Origin: an uncultured Clostridia bacterium | GTDB lineage: Bacteria; Bacillota; Clostridia; TANB77; CAG-508 | Direction: 5' to 3' | NCBI GenBank assembly: GCA_934130435.1 | Contig: CAKOYB010000011.1 | Coordinates: forward strand, 1 to 41,063 | Length of the DNA stretch: 41,063 bases | Shown: one piece after another, positions 24,651 through 33,175 of the stretch | Layout of the letters: each line of letters starts with the position of its first letter | Numbering within the stretch: position 1 is the first letter of the stretch | Notes under the pieces: generated by a model | What the model was told of the DNA's origin: nothing | Database searches by the model: none | Seen by the model: the letters and a program-made list of their open reading frames with translations, nothing else | Position numbers and translations under genes: made by a program

Positions 24651-26743
24651 TTAGAAGGCTCCGCCTCCGACCGCCTCCGGCCTCCTCCACCAGAGAAACT
24701 GTCTCCTCCGGAGAATCCTCCTCCGCTTCCTCCAGAAAATCCATCACTTGATCCTCCTTCACTTCCTCCAAATCCTGAAGTATTTATATTACTTTCTAGC
24801 GAAAAGTTATAGCTATCAAACATGTAATCAAACATGTAGCTATCTTCTAGCATTATTGATAGTTCGCCTTTTAGCATTGGCTTTATGTGTTTTGAAATTT
24901 TACTTGCAATTCCAAATGATATCGCATATGTTAAGTATTTTTCCCATAAAACAACTTCTTTTATTTCTTTTTCTTTCATCATTGAATAGTTTTGTATTTT
25001 TTGTTTTAAAAGGTTTAATTCATTATAGTCAAGTATTATTTGTGCATCATTTTTCATCATTAAGTCGTCTGTTAGCATTATTAAGGTTGTTACTCCAATT
25101 ATTAACTCACTAACTAGAATATATGAGTTTCCATTTAAAACTGCTGTAGTAGTCATTATTAATATAACTACCAATACAGTTGTTATTGATGTACTTGTTA
25201 TTTTTTGTCCATTCAACTTTTGGATATGCTTGTCTATAGAATTTTTAATCTTATGGATTACGTATATAAAGGAAAAACCTGTAAATATAGCAGCATAAAG
25301 TAGATATGGTATAAGTTCAATAATTATATTTGAGAAATTCGATTTATTGCTAAAAATATCTGAATTTGCAATATTAATTATACCTAATACTATTCCAATA
25401 ATAAATAATAAATTATTTAATAATTTTAATAAAACTGGTACCTTTGATTTATTTGCTCCCATTTTATTTAGAATTTCCATAGCTTTTTCATCTAGTTCCT
25501 TAAACTTCTTAGAAGAGCCGTGCAACTTTGATAGTCCATTTAGTTTTTCTATTAATTCCACTTCAGTTTTATCTGTAATTCTTAGCCAATTTAAAATATA
25601 CTTTTCTACTTCATCTGGCAGATAAGTAGAATTTGGATTTACCTGAACATAATAATTGTAATCACCTTGTACACTTTTTGTACTCTTTTCTATTCTCATA
25701 TTCAAGTACTTCTTATTTACTAATTCTACAATAACTGCAATAATATCTCTTGGAAGTACATTTCTGCTTCCCTGTATGCATCCTGCAATTAACGGATTAT
25801 ACTTTTTAAATAATTTTTCATCATCAACTGCAATTGTATATCTATTTTCCTTTTCATAAAGTAATATTAACACTAACCAATAAATCAGCAATGCTATTGA
25901 TAAAATAAGTGTAGTATTTTTAATCCTATCTTTATTTCTTACTCCATTATATATATTTTTTTCCTGTTGCATAATTGAAGAAAAAGCATCTTTACCGCTT
26001 TTCTTCTTACTATTCTTTATATTATCTAAATCAAAAACTAGTCTTCCTGCTATATATTTTCCTTTAGGTACATTTTTAATATACAAATTTACATTGTTTT
26101 TATCTTTAATTGTAACTTCCCCATTATAGGGTCCATGTCCAAAAGCATATAGAGTATCTTTTCTTGTATTATTGGGTAATTTAATATCAATATTAAGCTC
26201 TTGTATTGGTTTTTTCCATCCTCCACCAATAAAATTATAATATAGTTCACCAACATCATTATGTCTTATTGCAACATTATTTAATACATATGAAATATTA
26301 AATGTTTTTGTTTCATCCTTAGATAGTGAATATATTTTTACTGTATCAATTTTTGTTCCTTTCTCACCTTTTTCAATTGTATATTTTCTTGTTGAGCCAT
26401 TGTATGCAAAATTAACTTTTTCATAATCTATGTTATTTTGACTAATATTCAATATTTCATATGAACTCGCATTATAATAACTATTTTTTACTACTGATCC
26501 TTTTTCTCCCATTTTATTATATTTTGAGTCATCTAACCCATATGGAATATTAATATAAACTCCATTATGTTGACCTCTAAAGTTATATGTAATTGATTCG
26601 TTAATTTTTAAATTTCCATTTTCCATTAGCTCTGCAATCATATCTATTTTTTCAATAGAATAATCCTTAGCCTGTACTTCATGCATTGTTAATAAAATTA
26701 GTAAAAAAATTACTATTAATAAAATATTTCTAAACTTTTTCAT
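24651..26743 (-). CDS. DUF2207 membrane protein with glycine-rich tail; two apparent +1 frameshifts near its end
   Basis: A signal peptide (to about residue 25) is followed by the DUF2207 ectodomain (INIPYGL, YNFIGGGWKKPI). A membrane helix lies near 276-297, a cytoplasmic region next, and four more helices near 440-560. It ends in a Gly/Ser-rich tail, as is usual for the family. The tail carries extra C residues at 24679 and 24669, each between glycine codons. Skipping both gives an unbroken Gly run, then A-F-stop at 24651-24653, an ordinary DUF2207 end of about 696 aa. Read literally, the frame misses that stop and continues into uvrC (1307 codons, RRRSEAEPSKIKP linker). The role is unknown, probably envelope-related. 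Confidence 0.8.
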
Positions 26744-26763
26744 TTTTCCATCCTTTTATAAAA

Positions 26764-26772
26764 AGTATAACA
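26764..26772 (-). promoter_or_regulatory. Extended -10 promoter of the DUF2207-uvrC operon
   Basis: On the minus strand TGTTATACT (TG-n-TATACT, hexamer at 26764-26769) lies about 20 bp before ATG 26743, with no clear -35. The leader is very short, with AAAGGATGG as ribosome binding site. It is divergent from the glmS promoter. Confidence 0.4.
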
Positions 26773-26805
26773 TATATTTTAAATTATTGATATAAAATTT
26801 TTTTC

Positions 26806-26832
26806 TTGAAACATTTATTATTATGTTATAAT
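26806..26832 (+). promoter_or_regulatory. Candidate promoter of glmS
   Basis: TTGAAA (26806-26811) and a perfect TATAAT (26827-26832) are 15 bp apart, shorter than ideal. The start point would be near 26839, about 46 nt before the ribozyme cleavage site. Confidence 0.5.
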
Positions 26833-26879
26833 ATATTAATACTAAAATAAATGCGAATTTTTAGAAAGGAGTTAAAACA

Positions 26880-26985
26880 ATCAAGCGCCAGGAGCAAATA
26901 TTAATTTGCTTGACGAGGTTAGAATTTATCGAAATATTCGGCGGATAATTCTATGGCATACTTACTGTCAAAGATAATATACAAA
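26880..26985 (+). ncRNA. glmS ribozyme: glmS ribozyme (glucosamine-6-phosphate-activated self-cleaving RNA)
   Basis: The hallmark segments occur in order: AAGCGCC (cleavage before G26885), P2 arms AGCAAAT/ATTTGCT, TTGACGAGG, a TATCGAA...TTCGGCGGAT core with P3 arms TTAGAATT/AATTCTA, and the later TGTCAAAGAT segment of P4. It sits in the glmS 5' leader. In Firmicutes, glucosamine-6-phosphate acts as cofactor for cleavage, which destabilises the mRNA and represses glmS. The 3' boundary is approximate because P4 is short here. The remaining leader to 27060 shows only AT-rich linker and the AGGAGG site. Confidence 0.93.
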
Positions 26986-27073
26986 AATTAATAGAGATAT
27001 TAAAACAAAATTATTATTATGTAAGCTTATTTTTACGCATTTTTAACAATATAAAATTTAGGAGGTACAATTT

Positions 27074-28894
27074 ATGTGCGGAATAGTTGGTTATATAGGA
27101 AGTAAAAATACAATTCCTATATTACTAGATGGTTTAAATAAACTTGAATATAGAGGTTACGATTCTGCTGGAATTGCAGTATTAAACGAAAATGCAATAA
27201 AATTTTTAAAAGATAAAGGAAGAGTTAGCAACTTAGTAAAACTATGTGGTGATAAAAAAATCACTTCAAATATTGGAATTGCTCATACAAGATGGGCAAC
27301 ACATGGAAAACCTAGTCAAATTAATTCTCATCCTCATTTAGATAATTCTGAAACATTTGCAGTTGTTCATAATGGAATTATTGAAAATTTTAGTGATATT
27401 AAAAAATTCTTAATGGATAATGGTTATAAATTCTCATCAGAAACAGATACAGAAGTTATTCCAAATTTAATACATTATTACTACAACATAGAAAAAAACT
27501 TTTTGTCTGCTGTAAAATTAGCATGTAATGATTTGAAAGGAAGTTATGCAATAGAAGTTATATGTAAAGATTCTCCTGACAAAATCATTGTTGCAAAAAA
27601 GGATAGCCCTTTAGTTATTGGAACATGTAAAGATGAACAATATATAGCATCTGATATTCCTGCTATTTTAGCTTATACTAAAAATTTTTATATTTTAAAT
27701 GATAATGAAATTGTTGAAATATACAAGGACAAATTAAATTTCTATAATATTAAACTAGAAAAAATAAATAAAAAACTAGAAGAAATAACTTGGGATGCAT
27801 CAAGTATAGAAAAAAATGGTTATGATGATTTTATGCTAAAAGAAATACATGAACAACCTGTTTCTATAAGAGAAACTATTGGATTCAAACTAAATAAAAA
27901 TACTATTGAAATGGATAATATTTCTTTTTCAAAAAGTTTTTTGTCTAATATAAATAAAATATATATAGTAGCCTGTGGTACAGCTATGCATGCTGGATTG
28001 GCGGTTAAAAGCATTTTTGAAAACTTGTGTAAAATACCAGTTGAAGTTGATATGGCTTCTGAATTTAGATACAGAAACCCATTAGTTGATTCACATACAC
28101 TTGCAATATTTATAAGTCAATCTGGGGAAACTGCAGATACCATTGGTGCACTTAAATTAGCAAAAAAATGTGGTGCAACAACTCTTGCAATTTCTAACGT
28201 AATTGGTAGCTCAATTACCAGGGAAGCAGATAAATACATATACACACATGCTGGTCCTGAAATTGCTGTTGCTTCAACTAAAGCATATACTTCTCAAGTA
28301 GTATTGCTAAATATTTTAGCACTTTACTTTGCTGAGATCTTAGAAAGCTGCCCTAATTCAATTCTTAATGAATTAAAAACTGATATATTAACACTACCAG
28401 AAAAACTAGAAGAACTGCTATCAGATGATAGCACTGTAAAGAAATTAGCAAAAGATATTTATACTTCTACAGATTTATTCTTTTTAGGTAGAGGAATTGA
28501 TTATCCTGTTGCAATGGAGGGTTCATTAAAATTAAAAGAAATTTCTTATATTCATTCAGAAAGTTATGCCGCTGGAGAATTAAAACATGGTCCTATTGCT
28601 TTAATAGAAAATGATTTTCCAGTAATAGCAATACTTACAGACTCAAACCTTGTAGAAAAAACAATAAGCAATATTCAAGAAGTTTCATCAAGAGGTGCTA
28701 AAACTATTGTAATAACAAATAAAGAAATACCAAATAACTTTAATTACACAATAAAAATCCCTGAAATAAATAAATATTTAAGTCCTATTTTATCTGTAAT
28801 ACCTTTACAGTTATTGGCTTATTATATTTCAAAAGAAAAAGGATTAGACGTTGATAAGCCTAGAAATTTAGCAAAATCAGTAACAGTAGAATAA
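27074..28894 (+). CDS. glmS: Glutamine--fructose-6-phosphate aminotransferase (isomerizing)
   Basis: GlmS, 606 aa, makes glucosamine-6-phosphate from fructose-6-phosphate and glutamine, the first step to UDP-GlcNAc for the cell wall. The N-terminal class II glutaminase domain starts with MCGIVGYIG (Cys2 nucleophile after Met removal), with HTRWATHG and NHNGIIEN-like segments. Two SIS domains follow (ACGTAMHAG, SQSGETADT, STKAYTSQV, and later ESYAAGELKHGPIAL). The C-terminus DKPRNLAKSVTVE is the family ending. The start has a near-perfect AGGAGG. It is controlled by the upstream ribozyme and ends at a strong terminator. Confidence 0.98.
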   Translation: MCGIVGYIGSKNTIPILLDGLNKLEYRGYDSAGIAVLNENAIKFLKDKGRVSNLVKLCGDKKITSNIGIAHTRWATHGKPSQINSHPHLDNSETFAVVHNGIIENFSDIKKFLMDNGYKFSSETDTEVIPNLIHYYYNIEKNFLSAVKLACNDLKGSYAIEVICKDSPDKIIVAKKDSPLVIGTCKDEQYIASDIPAILAYTKNFYILNDNEIVEIYKDKLNFYNIKLEKINKKLEEITWDASSIEKNGYDDFMLKEIHEQPVSIRETIGFKLNKNTIEMDNISFSKSFLSNINKIYIVACGTAMHAGLAVKSIFENLCKIPVEVDMASEFRYRNPLVDSHTLAIFISQSGETADTIGALKLAKKCGATTLAISNVIGSSITREADKYIYTHAGPEIAVASTKAYTSQVVLLNILALYFAEILESCPNSILNELKTDILTLPEKLEELLSDDSTVKKLAKDIYTSTDLFFLGRGIDYPVAMEGSLKLKEISYIHSESYAAGELKHGPIALIENDFPVIAILTDSNLVEKTISNIQEVSSRGAKTIVITNKEIPNNFNYTIKIPEINKYLSPILSVIPLQLLAYYISKEKGLDVDKPRNLAKSVTVE

Positions 28895-28908
28895 TATTAT
28901 AATATGTT

Positions 28909-28939
28909 AAGAGGAAGATAGAAAAACTATCTTCCTCTT
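28909..28939. terminator. Bidirectional terminator between glmS and phoH
   Basis: A 13-bp perfect stem, AAGAGGAAGATAG (28909-28921) with its complement (28927-28939), and an A5 loop, followed by T residues. It serves the convergent glmS and phoH genes, ending 9 nt from the phoH stop. Confidence 0.85.
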
Positions 28940-28947
28940 TTCGAAAG

Positions 28948-30282
28948 TTACAAGATTTGTGCTGCTTGTTTAGCGAGTTCAGATCTTACCGATTCTCCCT
29001 CTTCCAACGAAACCTGTATGCACATTGAATTTCCCTTCATCTTCTCTGAAAGATAGGTTAAGCCATTATATCTCTCATTAAGGTTCGGGTTATCAATTTG
29101 CGTAGGATCTCCCAGGAATATAAACTTTGACCCCTCTGCTGCTCTTGTTACGATTGATTTTATGGTGTCTGGCTCAATATTCTGAGTTTCATCAATAATA
29201 AAGAATGTGTCAACAATTGATCTTCCTCTCAAAAAACCAATAGCTTGAATTTGAACAATTCCTTTTTCAAAGAAATATTCTCCATTCTCAGTATTATCTG
29301 ATGACCTTTTTACTTCTTTTGACTTCTTTTCAGATGACAAAAGTATTGAAAGATTGTCTTTGATTCCTGCAAGATACGGAGAAAGTTTTTCTTCAATATC
29401 TCCAGGCAAAAAACCGTACTGCTCACTTGCTGTAACTGATCTTGTTACCAAAATCCTTGAATATCTACGATTTTCAATTGTTTCTTCAAGACCAACAGCA
29501 AGTGTACAAAAAGTTTTTCCAGTTCCTGCATTGCCTTTGATAACAACCAAAGGACATTGATCGTCCAGTAAAGCTTCAATCATGAATTTTTGTCCAACAT
29601 TTTTGGGCTTAATTCCATATGGATAGTAGCTTCTGTTTTTGAGTATTTTGATACCATTTCCTTTAACGATACCTAATGAAGATTTTCCTTCAGATTTCAG
29701 TACTACGAATTGGTTTTGAATAAACTTATTCTCTGAAAGTTCATGAATACCTTCACAACTTATTCTTCCATATTCGTTAAGTCTATCAATAGTATCGTTA
29801 CTTACATACACAGTAGTTCTCCCTGTGTATTGGTCTGAAAGTTTTGGAAAGATCTCGTCCTTCAAACTCTCTGCTTTTATTCCTATTGATTTAGCTTTTA
29901 ACTGTAAACTCAAGTTGTTTGTTACCAACACAACTTCTTTTGATCCTTTTGCAAGTTTTTTACATACTTGCAGAGTTTTTCTTTCTGAATTCGACAATCC
30001 ATCGATTTCAATTTCTTCATCGTTTGCTTTCGCTACGACTCTTAAGATTGATCCATTTCTTTGTGTAACTCCTTCTCCCATCAATTTTGATGTTGGAAAT
30101 GAATTGAGATACTCAAGTAGTTCCTTGGAAATTTTAATTTTCTCAACAGAACTCGACTTCAAGTCTCGCAGTTCATCAATTACTGAAAGAGGAATTACGA
30201 TCTCGTTGTCATCATCAAACCGCATCGTGCTTTCTCTTGAAGAAAGAAGTGCATACGTTCGAAGCACAAAGATCTTAGACAT
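28948..30282 (-). CDS. PIN-PhoH family ATPase with degenerate PIN domain
   Basis: A 444-aa protein with an N-terminal PIN domain (1-145), a linker of about 100 residues and a PhoH ATPase with Walker A GNAGTGKT (250-257) and Walker B FFIIDETQN (D364, E365). Family members combine an RNase with an RNA helicase-like motor. Here the PIN metal site looks lost: the usual LDTNVLL is LRTYALL (Asp to Arg8), the later SKD-N is TNNLS and AEDY is AESL. I start at ATG 30280-30282 behind GGGAGA; an upstream ATG would add 7 residues. Codon use is clearly GC-richer than the neighbours, including the only CGG in an otherwise ordinary frame, which suggests transfer. Confidence 0.9.
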   Translation of the reverse strand: MSKIFVLRTYALLSSRESTMRFDDDNEIVIPLSVIDELRDLKSSSVEKIKISKELLEYLNSFPTSKLMGEGVTQRNGSILRVVAKANDEEIEIDGLSNSERKTLQVCKKLAKGSKEVVLVTNNLSLQLKAKSIGIKAESLKDEIFPKLSDQYTGRTTVYVSNDTIDRLNEYGRISCEGIHELSENKFIQNQFVVLKSEGKSSLGIVKGNGIKILKNRSYYPYGIKPKNVGQKFMIEALLDDQCPLVVIKGNAGTGKTFCTLAVGLEETIENRRYSRILVTRSVTASEQYGFLPGDIEEKLSPYLAGIKDNLSILLSSEKKSKEVKRSSDNTENGEYFFEKGIVQIQAIGFLRGRSIVDTFFIIDETQNIEPDTIKSIVTRAAEGSKFIFLGDPTQIDNPNLNERYNGLTYLSEKMKGNSMCIQVSLEEGESVRSELAKQAAQIL

Positions 30283-30317
30283 AAAAAGTCTCCCTTCGTT
30301 CATTTTTGTAAATGTTT

Positions 30318-30366
30318 TTAATAATGATAGAATATCATTATTAACGTAAACAGTTTACGTTGTTAA
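30318..30366 (-). promoter_or_regulatory. phoH promoter with two palindromic operators
   Basis: On the minus strand, -35 TTAACA (30361-30366) and -10 AATAAT (30337-30342) are 18 bp apart. The spacer is almost filled by a perfect 19-bp palindrome, AACGTAAACAGTTTACGTT (30343-30361). A second inverted repeat with 12-bp arms (30318-30329/30333-30344, 3-nt centre) covers the -10 and start region. A dimeric repressor at the first would block RNA polymerase. The second could be another operator or a leader hairpin. Confidence 0.6.
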
Positions 30367-30404
30367 TTTTAACATATCCTTCGACTTTTTTCAACAATAA
30401 CTTC

Positions 30405-30674
30405 TTATTTTATTAATATTTTAATTAAAATAACAGCTACTGCTCCTGGGATTCCTAACAAACCAATAAAAACAGATGTTATAACATTTATTCCAATGTG
30501 GAAACTCCAGAGTTTTCCTATTATATTTATAATAAAAATTAAGAATGCTCCCAGCAAAGAATTCAAGCATAATTTTAATATTAGCTTAATTGGGACTATA
30601 AAAATTCTTCCAATAATAAACAAAAAGAAAATACATGCAACAAAAGCAATAATATTATTAGTATTCAATCTCAA
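30405..30674 (-). CDS. bofA: BofA-family pro-sigma-K processing regulator
   Basis: A small hydrophobic protein of 89 aa with the BofA pattern PIKLILKLCLNSLLGAFLIFIINIIG followed by FHIGINVITSVFIGLLGIPGAV, giving two to three membrane segments. In Bacillus BofA inhibits the SpoIVFB protease that activates sigma-K in the mother cell. Clostridia keep the gene, often beside recR and a DUF2508 gene. The start is TTG (30672-30674) with AGGA seven bases upstream. It follows the DUF2508 gene after 45 nt, and recR is not in the window. Confidence 0.85.
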   Translation of the reverse strand: MRLNTNNIIAFVACIFFLFIIGRIFIVPIKLILKLCLNSLLGAFLIFIINIIGKLWSFHIGINVITSVFIGLLGIPGAVAVILIKILIK

Positions 30675-30719
30675 TCACCTGTCCTAATTAATAATATGAC
30701 TACTTTTAATTTTTATTCA

Positions 30720-30998
30720 TTAAACAATTTTAAATTCACTAGCATTTTCTACTTCTGTTAATTCTGTTATTTCTAAATCATTATTTTTTGATTTTTTTAT
30801 TAAATAATCTAATTTTGCCTGAACCGCTTTCATCTGATATAAATAATAATCTATTAATTCCGCTTCTGCAAACTCATAATTATTTTGGATTCTAGTTAAT
30901 TCCTTTTTAGTTTTACTTATATTTTGAAGAATCATTTTATTTAACTCTTTTTCATTATTTATCTTAATTTCTTGTTCTCTAACAAAATCTCCTTGCAT
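30720..30998 (-). CDS. DUF2508 (YaaL-like) protein
   Basis: A 92-aa helical protein with the YaaL/DUF2508 core ELTRIQNNYEFAE-ELIDYYLYQMKAVQAKLDYLIKKSK, which predicts a two-helix coiled coil. The function of the family is unknown. Its genes commonly sit next to recR and bofA, and bofA does follow here. GAGAGG precedes the ATG. The 270-bp gap to serS upstream holds a short palindrome (31054-31067) and near-duplicate ATGTTGC segments (31126, 31153); I could not define a promoter for this gene. Confidence 0.85.
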   Translation of the reverse strand: MQGDFVREQEIKINNEKELNKMILQNISKTKKELTRIQNNYEFAEAELIDYYLYQMKAVQAKLDYLIKKSKNNDLEITELTEVENASEFKIV

Positions 30999-31205
30999 TT
31001 TAAATACCTCTCATTTTTTTACTATTATATGTAAAACGCACAAAAATATACCAAGCTAAAGTTAGCTATTCTTACTAAATTTATAATGATATAGTATGAC
31101 AATATATTTTAAAACTTCCTCTAAATGTTGCTCATTTAAGAGATATTTTCTCATGTTGCCTATGATTTTGAGAAATTATTAAATTATAGTAATTATCCAC
31201 CTCTA

Positions 31206-31234
31206 TTGATTTTTCAGTATTAAAATGATAAAAT
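31206..31234 (+). promoter_or_regulatory. Promoter of the serS-engB-DUF4364 operon
   Basis: -35 TTGATT (31206-31211), a 17-bp spacer and -10 TAAAAT (31229-31234), with about 28 nt of leader to the serS ATG. The leader is too short for a T-box, and I found no T-box core sequence in the gap. Confidence 0.7.
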
Positions 31235-31268
31235 ATTAAAAGTTTATTATTATACTAGGAGAAAAACT

Positions 31269-32558
31269 ATGATAGATATTAAATTTTTAAGAGAAAATCC
31301 TGAAATTGTAAAAGAAAATATTAAAAGAAAATTTCAAGATCATAAATTGGCTTTAGTTGATGAAGTAATTGATTTAGATAAAAAAAATAGAAGTTCTATG
31401 TTACATGGTGACGAGCTTAGAAACGAGAGAAAAACTCTAAGTTCAGAAATTGGAAATTTAATGAAAAGCGGCAAAAAAGAAGAAGCCGAAAAAATAAAAG
31501 TAAGAGTTCAAGAAATTAATGCTGAATTGGAAAAAAACGAAAAATTAGAAGAAGAATTTTCTGAAGAAATTAAAACTAGAATGATGAAAATTCCTAATAT
31601 TATGCATGAATCTGTTCCTATTGGAAAAGATGATAGCCAAAATGTAGAAGTAAAAAGATACGGTGAACCTGTTGTACCTAGCTACGAAATTCCATACCAT
31701 GCAGATATTATGGAGTCATTTAGTGGATTAGATTTAGATTCTGCTAGAAGAGTAGCTGGAAACGGTTTCTACTATTTAGTGGGTGATATAGCAAGACTTC
31801 ATTCTGCTGTTTTGTCTTATGCAAGAGACTTTATGATAAACAAAGGATTCACATATTGCATTCCTCCATATATGATTAGAAGCGACGTTGTAGACGGCGT
31901 TATGAGTTTCGAAGAAATGGATGCAATGATGTACAAAATAGAAGGCGAAGACTTATACTTAATCGGTACAAGCGAACATTCTATGATAGGTAAATTTAAA
32001 GGTCAAATACTAAAAAAAGAAAACATGCCTTATACAATGACATCATACTCACCTTGTTTTAGAAAAGAAAAAGGAGCTCATGGTATAGAGGAGCGTGGTA
32101 TATATAGAATACATCAATTTGAAAAACAAGAAATGGTTGTAGTTTGCGAACCTGAAGATAGCTACAAATGGTATGATAAATTATGGTCATACACTGTTGA
32201 ATTATTCAGAAGCATGGATATTCCTGTTCGTACACTAGAATGTTGTAGTGGTGATTTAGCAGATTTAAAAGCCAAAAGTGTTGACGTTGAAGCATGGAGT
32301 CCTAGACAGAAAAAATATTTTGAAGTTGGTAGTTGTTCTAACTTAACAGATGCTCAAGCAAGACGTCTTGGTATAAGAATTAAAGGCGAAAAAGGTAACT
32401 ACTTAGCACATACCCTTAACAATACAGTAGTTGCCCCACCTAGAATGCTTATTGCTTTATTAGAAAACAACTATAATTCTGATGGAAGCGTAAATATCCC
32501 AGAAGTTTTAAGACCATATATGGGAGGAATTGAAAAATTAATTCCAAAAAACAAATAA
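31269..32558 (+). CDS. serS: Serine--tRNA ligase
   Basis: SerRS, 429 aa, charges tRNA-Ser and tRNA-Sec with serine. The N-terminal coiled-coil arm (about 30-105) binds the long variable arm of tRNA-Ser. The class II core has motif 2 around PCFRKEKGAHGIEERGIYR and motif 3 in HTLNNTVVAPPRMLIALLENN. These differ from the widespread bacterial forms (CFR-EAGSAG--TRG and HTLNGS-LA-GRT), so it belongs to a divergent SerRS branch that I recall from some other clostridia. AGGAG precedes the ATG. engB follows after 18 nt on the same strand. Confidence 0.95.
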   Translation: MIDIKFLRENPEIVKENIKRKFQDHKLALVDEVIDLDKKNRSSMLHGDELRNERKTLSSEIGNLMKSGKKEEAEKIKVRVQEINAELEKNEKLEEEFSEEIKTRMMKIPNIMHESVPIGKDDSQNVEVKRYGEPVVPSYEIPYHADIMESFSGLDLDSARRVAGNGFYYLVGDIARLHSAVLSYARDFMINKGFTYCIPPYMIRSDVVDGVMSFEEMDAMMYKIEGEDLYLIGTSEHSMIGKFKGQILKKENMPYTMTSYSPCFRKEKGAHGIEERGIYRIHQFEKQEMVVVCEPEDSYKWYDKLWSYTVELFRSMDIPVRTLECCSGDLADLKAKSVDVEAWSPRQKKYFEVGSCSNLTDAQARRLGIRIKGEKGNYLAHTLNNTVVAPPRMLIALLENNYNSDGSVNIPEVLRPYMGGIEKLIPKNK

Positions 32559-32576
32559 AATAAGAAAGGACAAAAC

Positions 32577-33161
32577 ATGATTATTAAGGATCCAAAATTT
32601 GAAATCTCTGCTGTTAGCCCTAAACAATATCCTAAAAATAATTTACCAGAAGTTGTTTTAGCTGGTAAATCAAACGTTGGAAAATCAACTTTTATTAATA
32701 CTATGTTAAATAGAAAATCATTAGCTAGAACAAGTAGCCAACCTGGAAAAACAAGACAAATAAACTTTTATAATATAGATTCAAAATTTTATTTTGTTGA
32801 TCTCCCTGGATATGGATATAGTAAAATGTCTAAAGAAGAGCAAAAACAAGTTGGAAAATTTACTGAAGAATATTTATTCTCACGAAATAATATATCTTCA
32901 ATAATTCTTTTAATTGATATTAGGCACAAACCATCTGAAAATGATATTATGATGTTTAATTATATTAGAAGTATAAGTTCTAATTGCATTGTAATTGCAA
33001 CAAAAGCAGATAAAATTGCCATTACCAAAGTAGATTCTTACATAAACGATTTGAAAAAATTCTTAGATATATCAGAATCTGAAATCATTCTTCCATTTTC
33101 ATCTGAGAGAAAAATATACTCTGATGCAGTTTGGAATGAATTAGAAAAATATATACAATAA
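32577..33161 (+). CDS. engB: Ribosome biogenesis GTP-binding protein EngB/YsxC
   Basis: A 194-aa TRAFAC GTPase needed for 50S subunit assembly. It has G1 GKSNVGKST (residues 31-39), G2 threonine in the TSSQPGKTRQ segment, G3 DLPGYGYSK, G4 TKADK and G5 PFSS. The size matches the family. It is second in the serS operon, with an AAAGGA site. Confidence 0.97.
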   Translation: MIIKDPKFEISAVSPKQYPKNNLPEVVLAGKSNVGKSTFINTMLNRKSLARTSSQPGKTRQINFYNIDSKFYFVDLPGYGYSKMSKEEQKQVGKFTEEYLFSRNNISSIILLIDIRHKPSENDIMMFNYIRSISSNCIVIATKADKIAITKVDSYINDLKKFLDISESEIILPFSSERKIYSDAVWNELEKYIQ

Positions 33162-33175
33162 TTGAGGTTTTAAAA

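Noticed and set aside
24580..24771. Minus-strand 63-codon frame in the Gly-rich DUF2207 tail.
   Set aside because: It is the alternative frame of the same G-rich repeat; part of it only reflects the extra-C shift.
31000..31268. T-box riboswitch upstream of serS.
   Set aside because: No T-box core sequence or suitable terminator was found, and the likely promoter lies only about 60 bp from the start codon.
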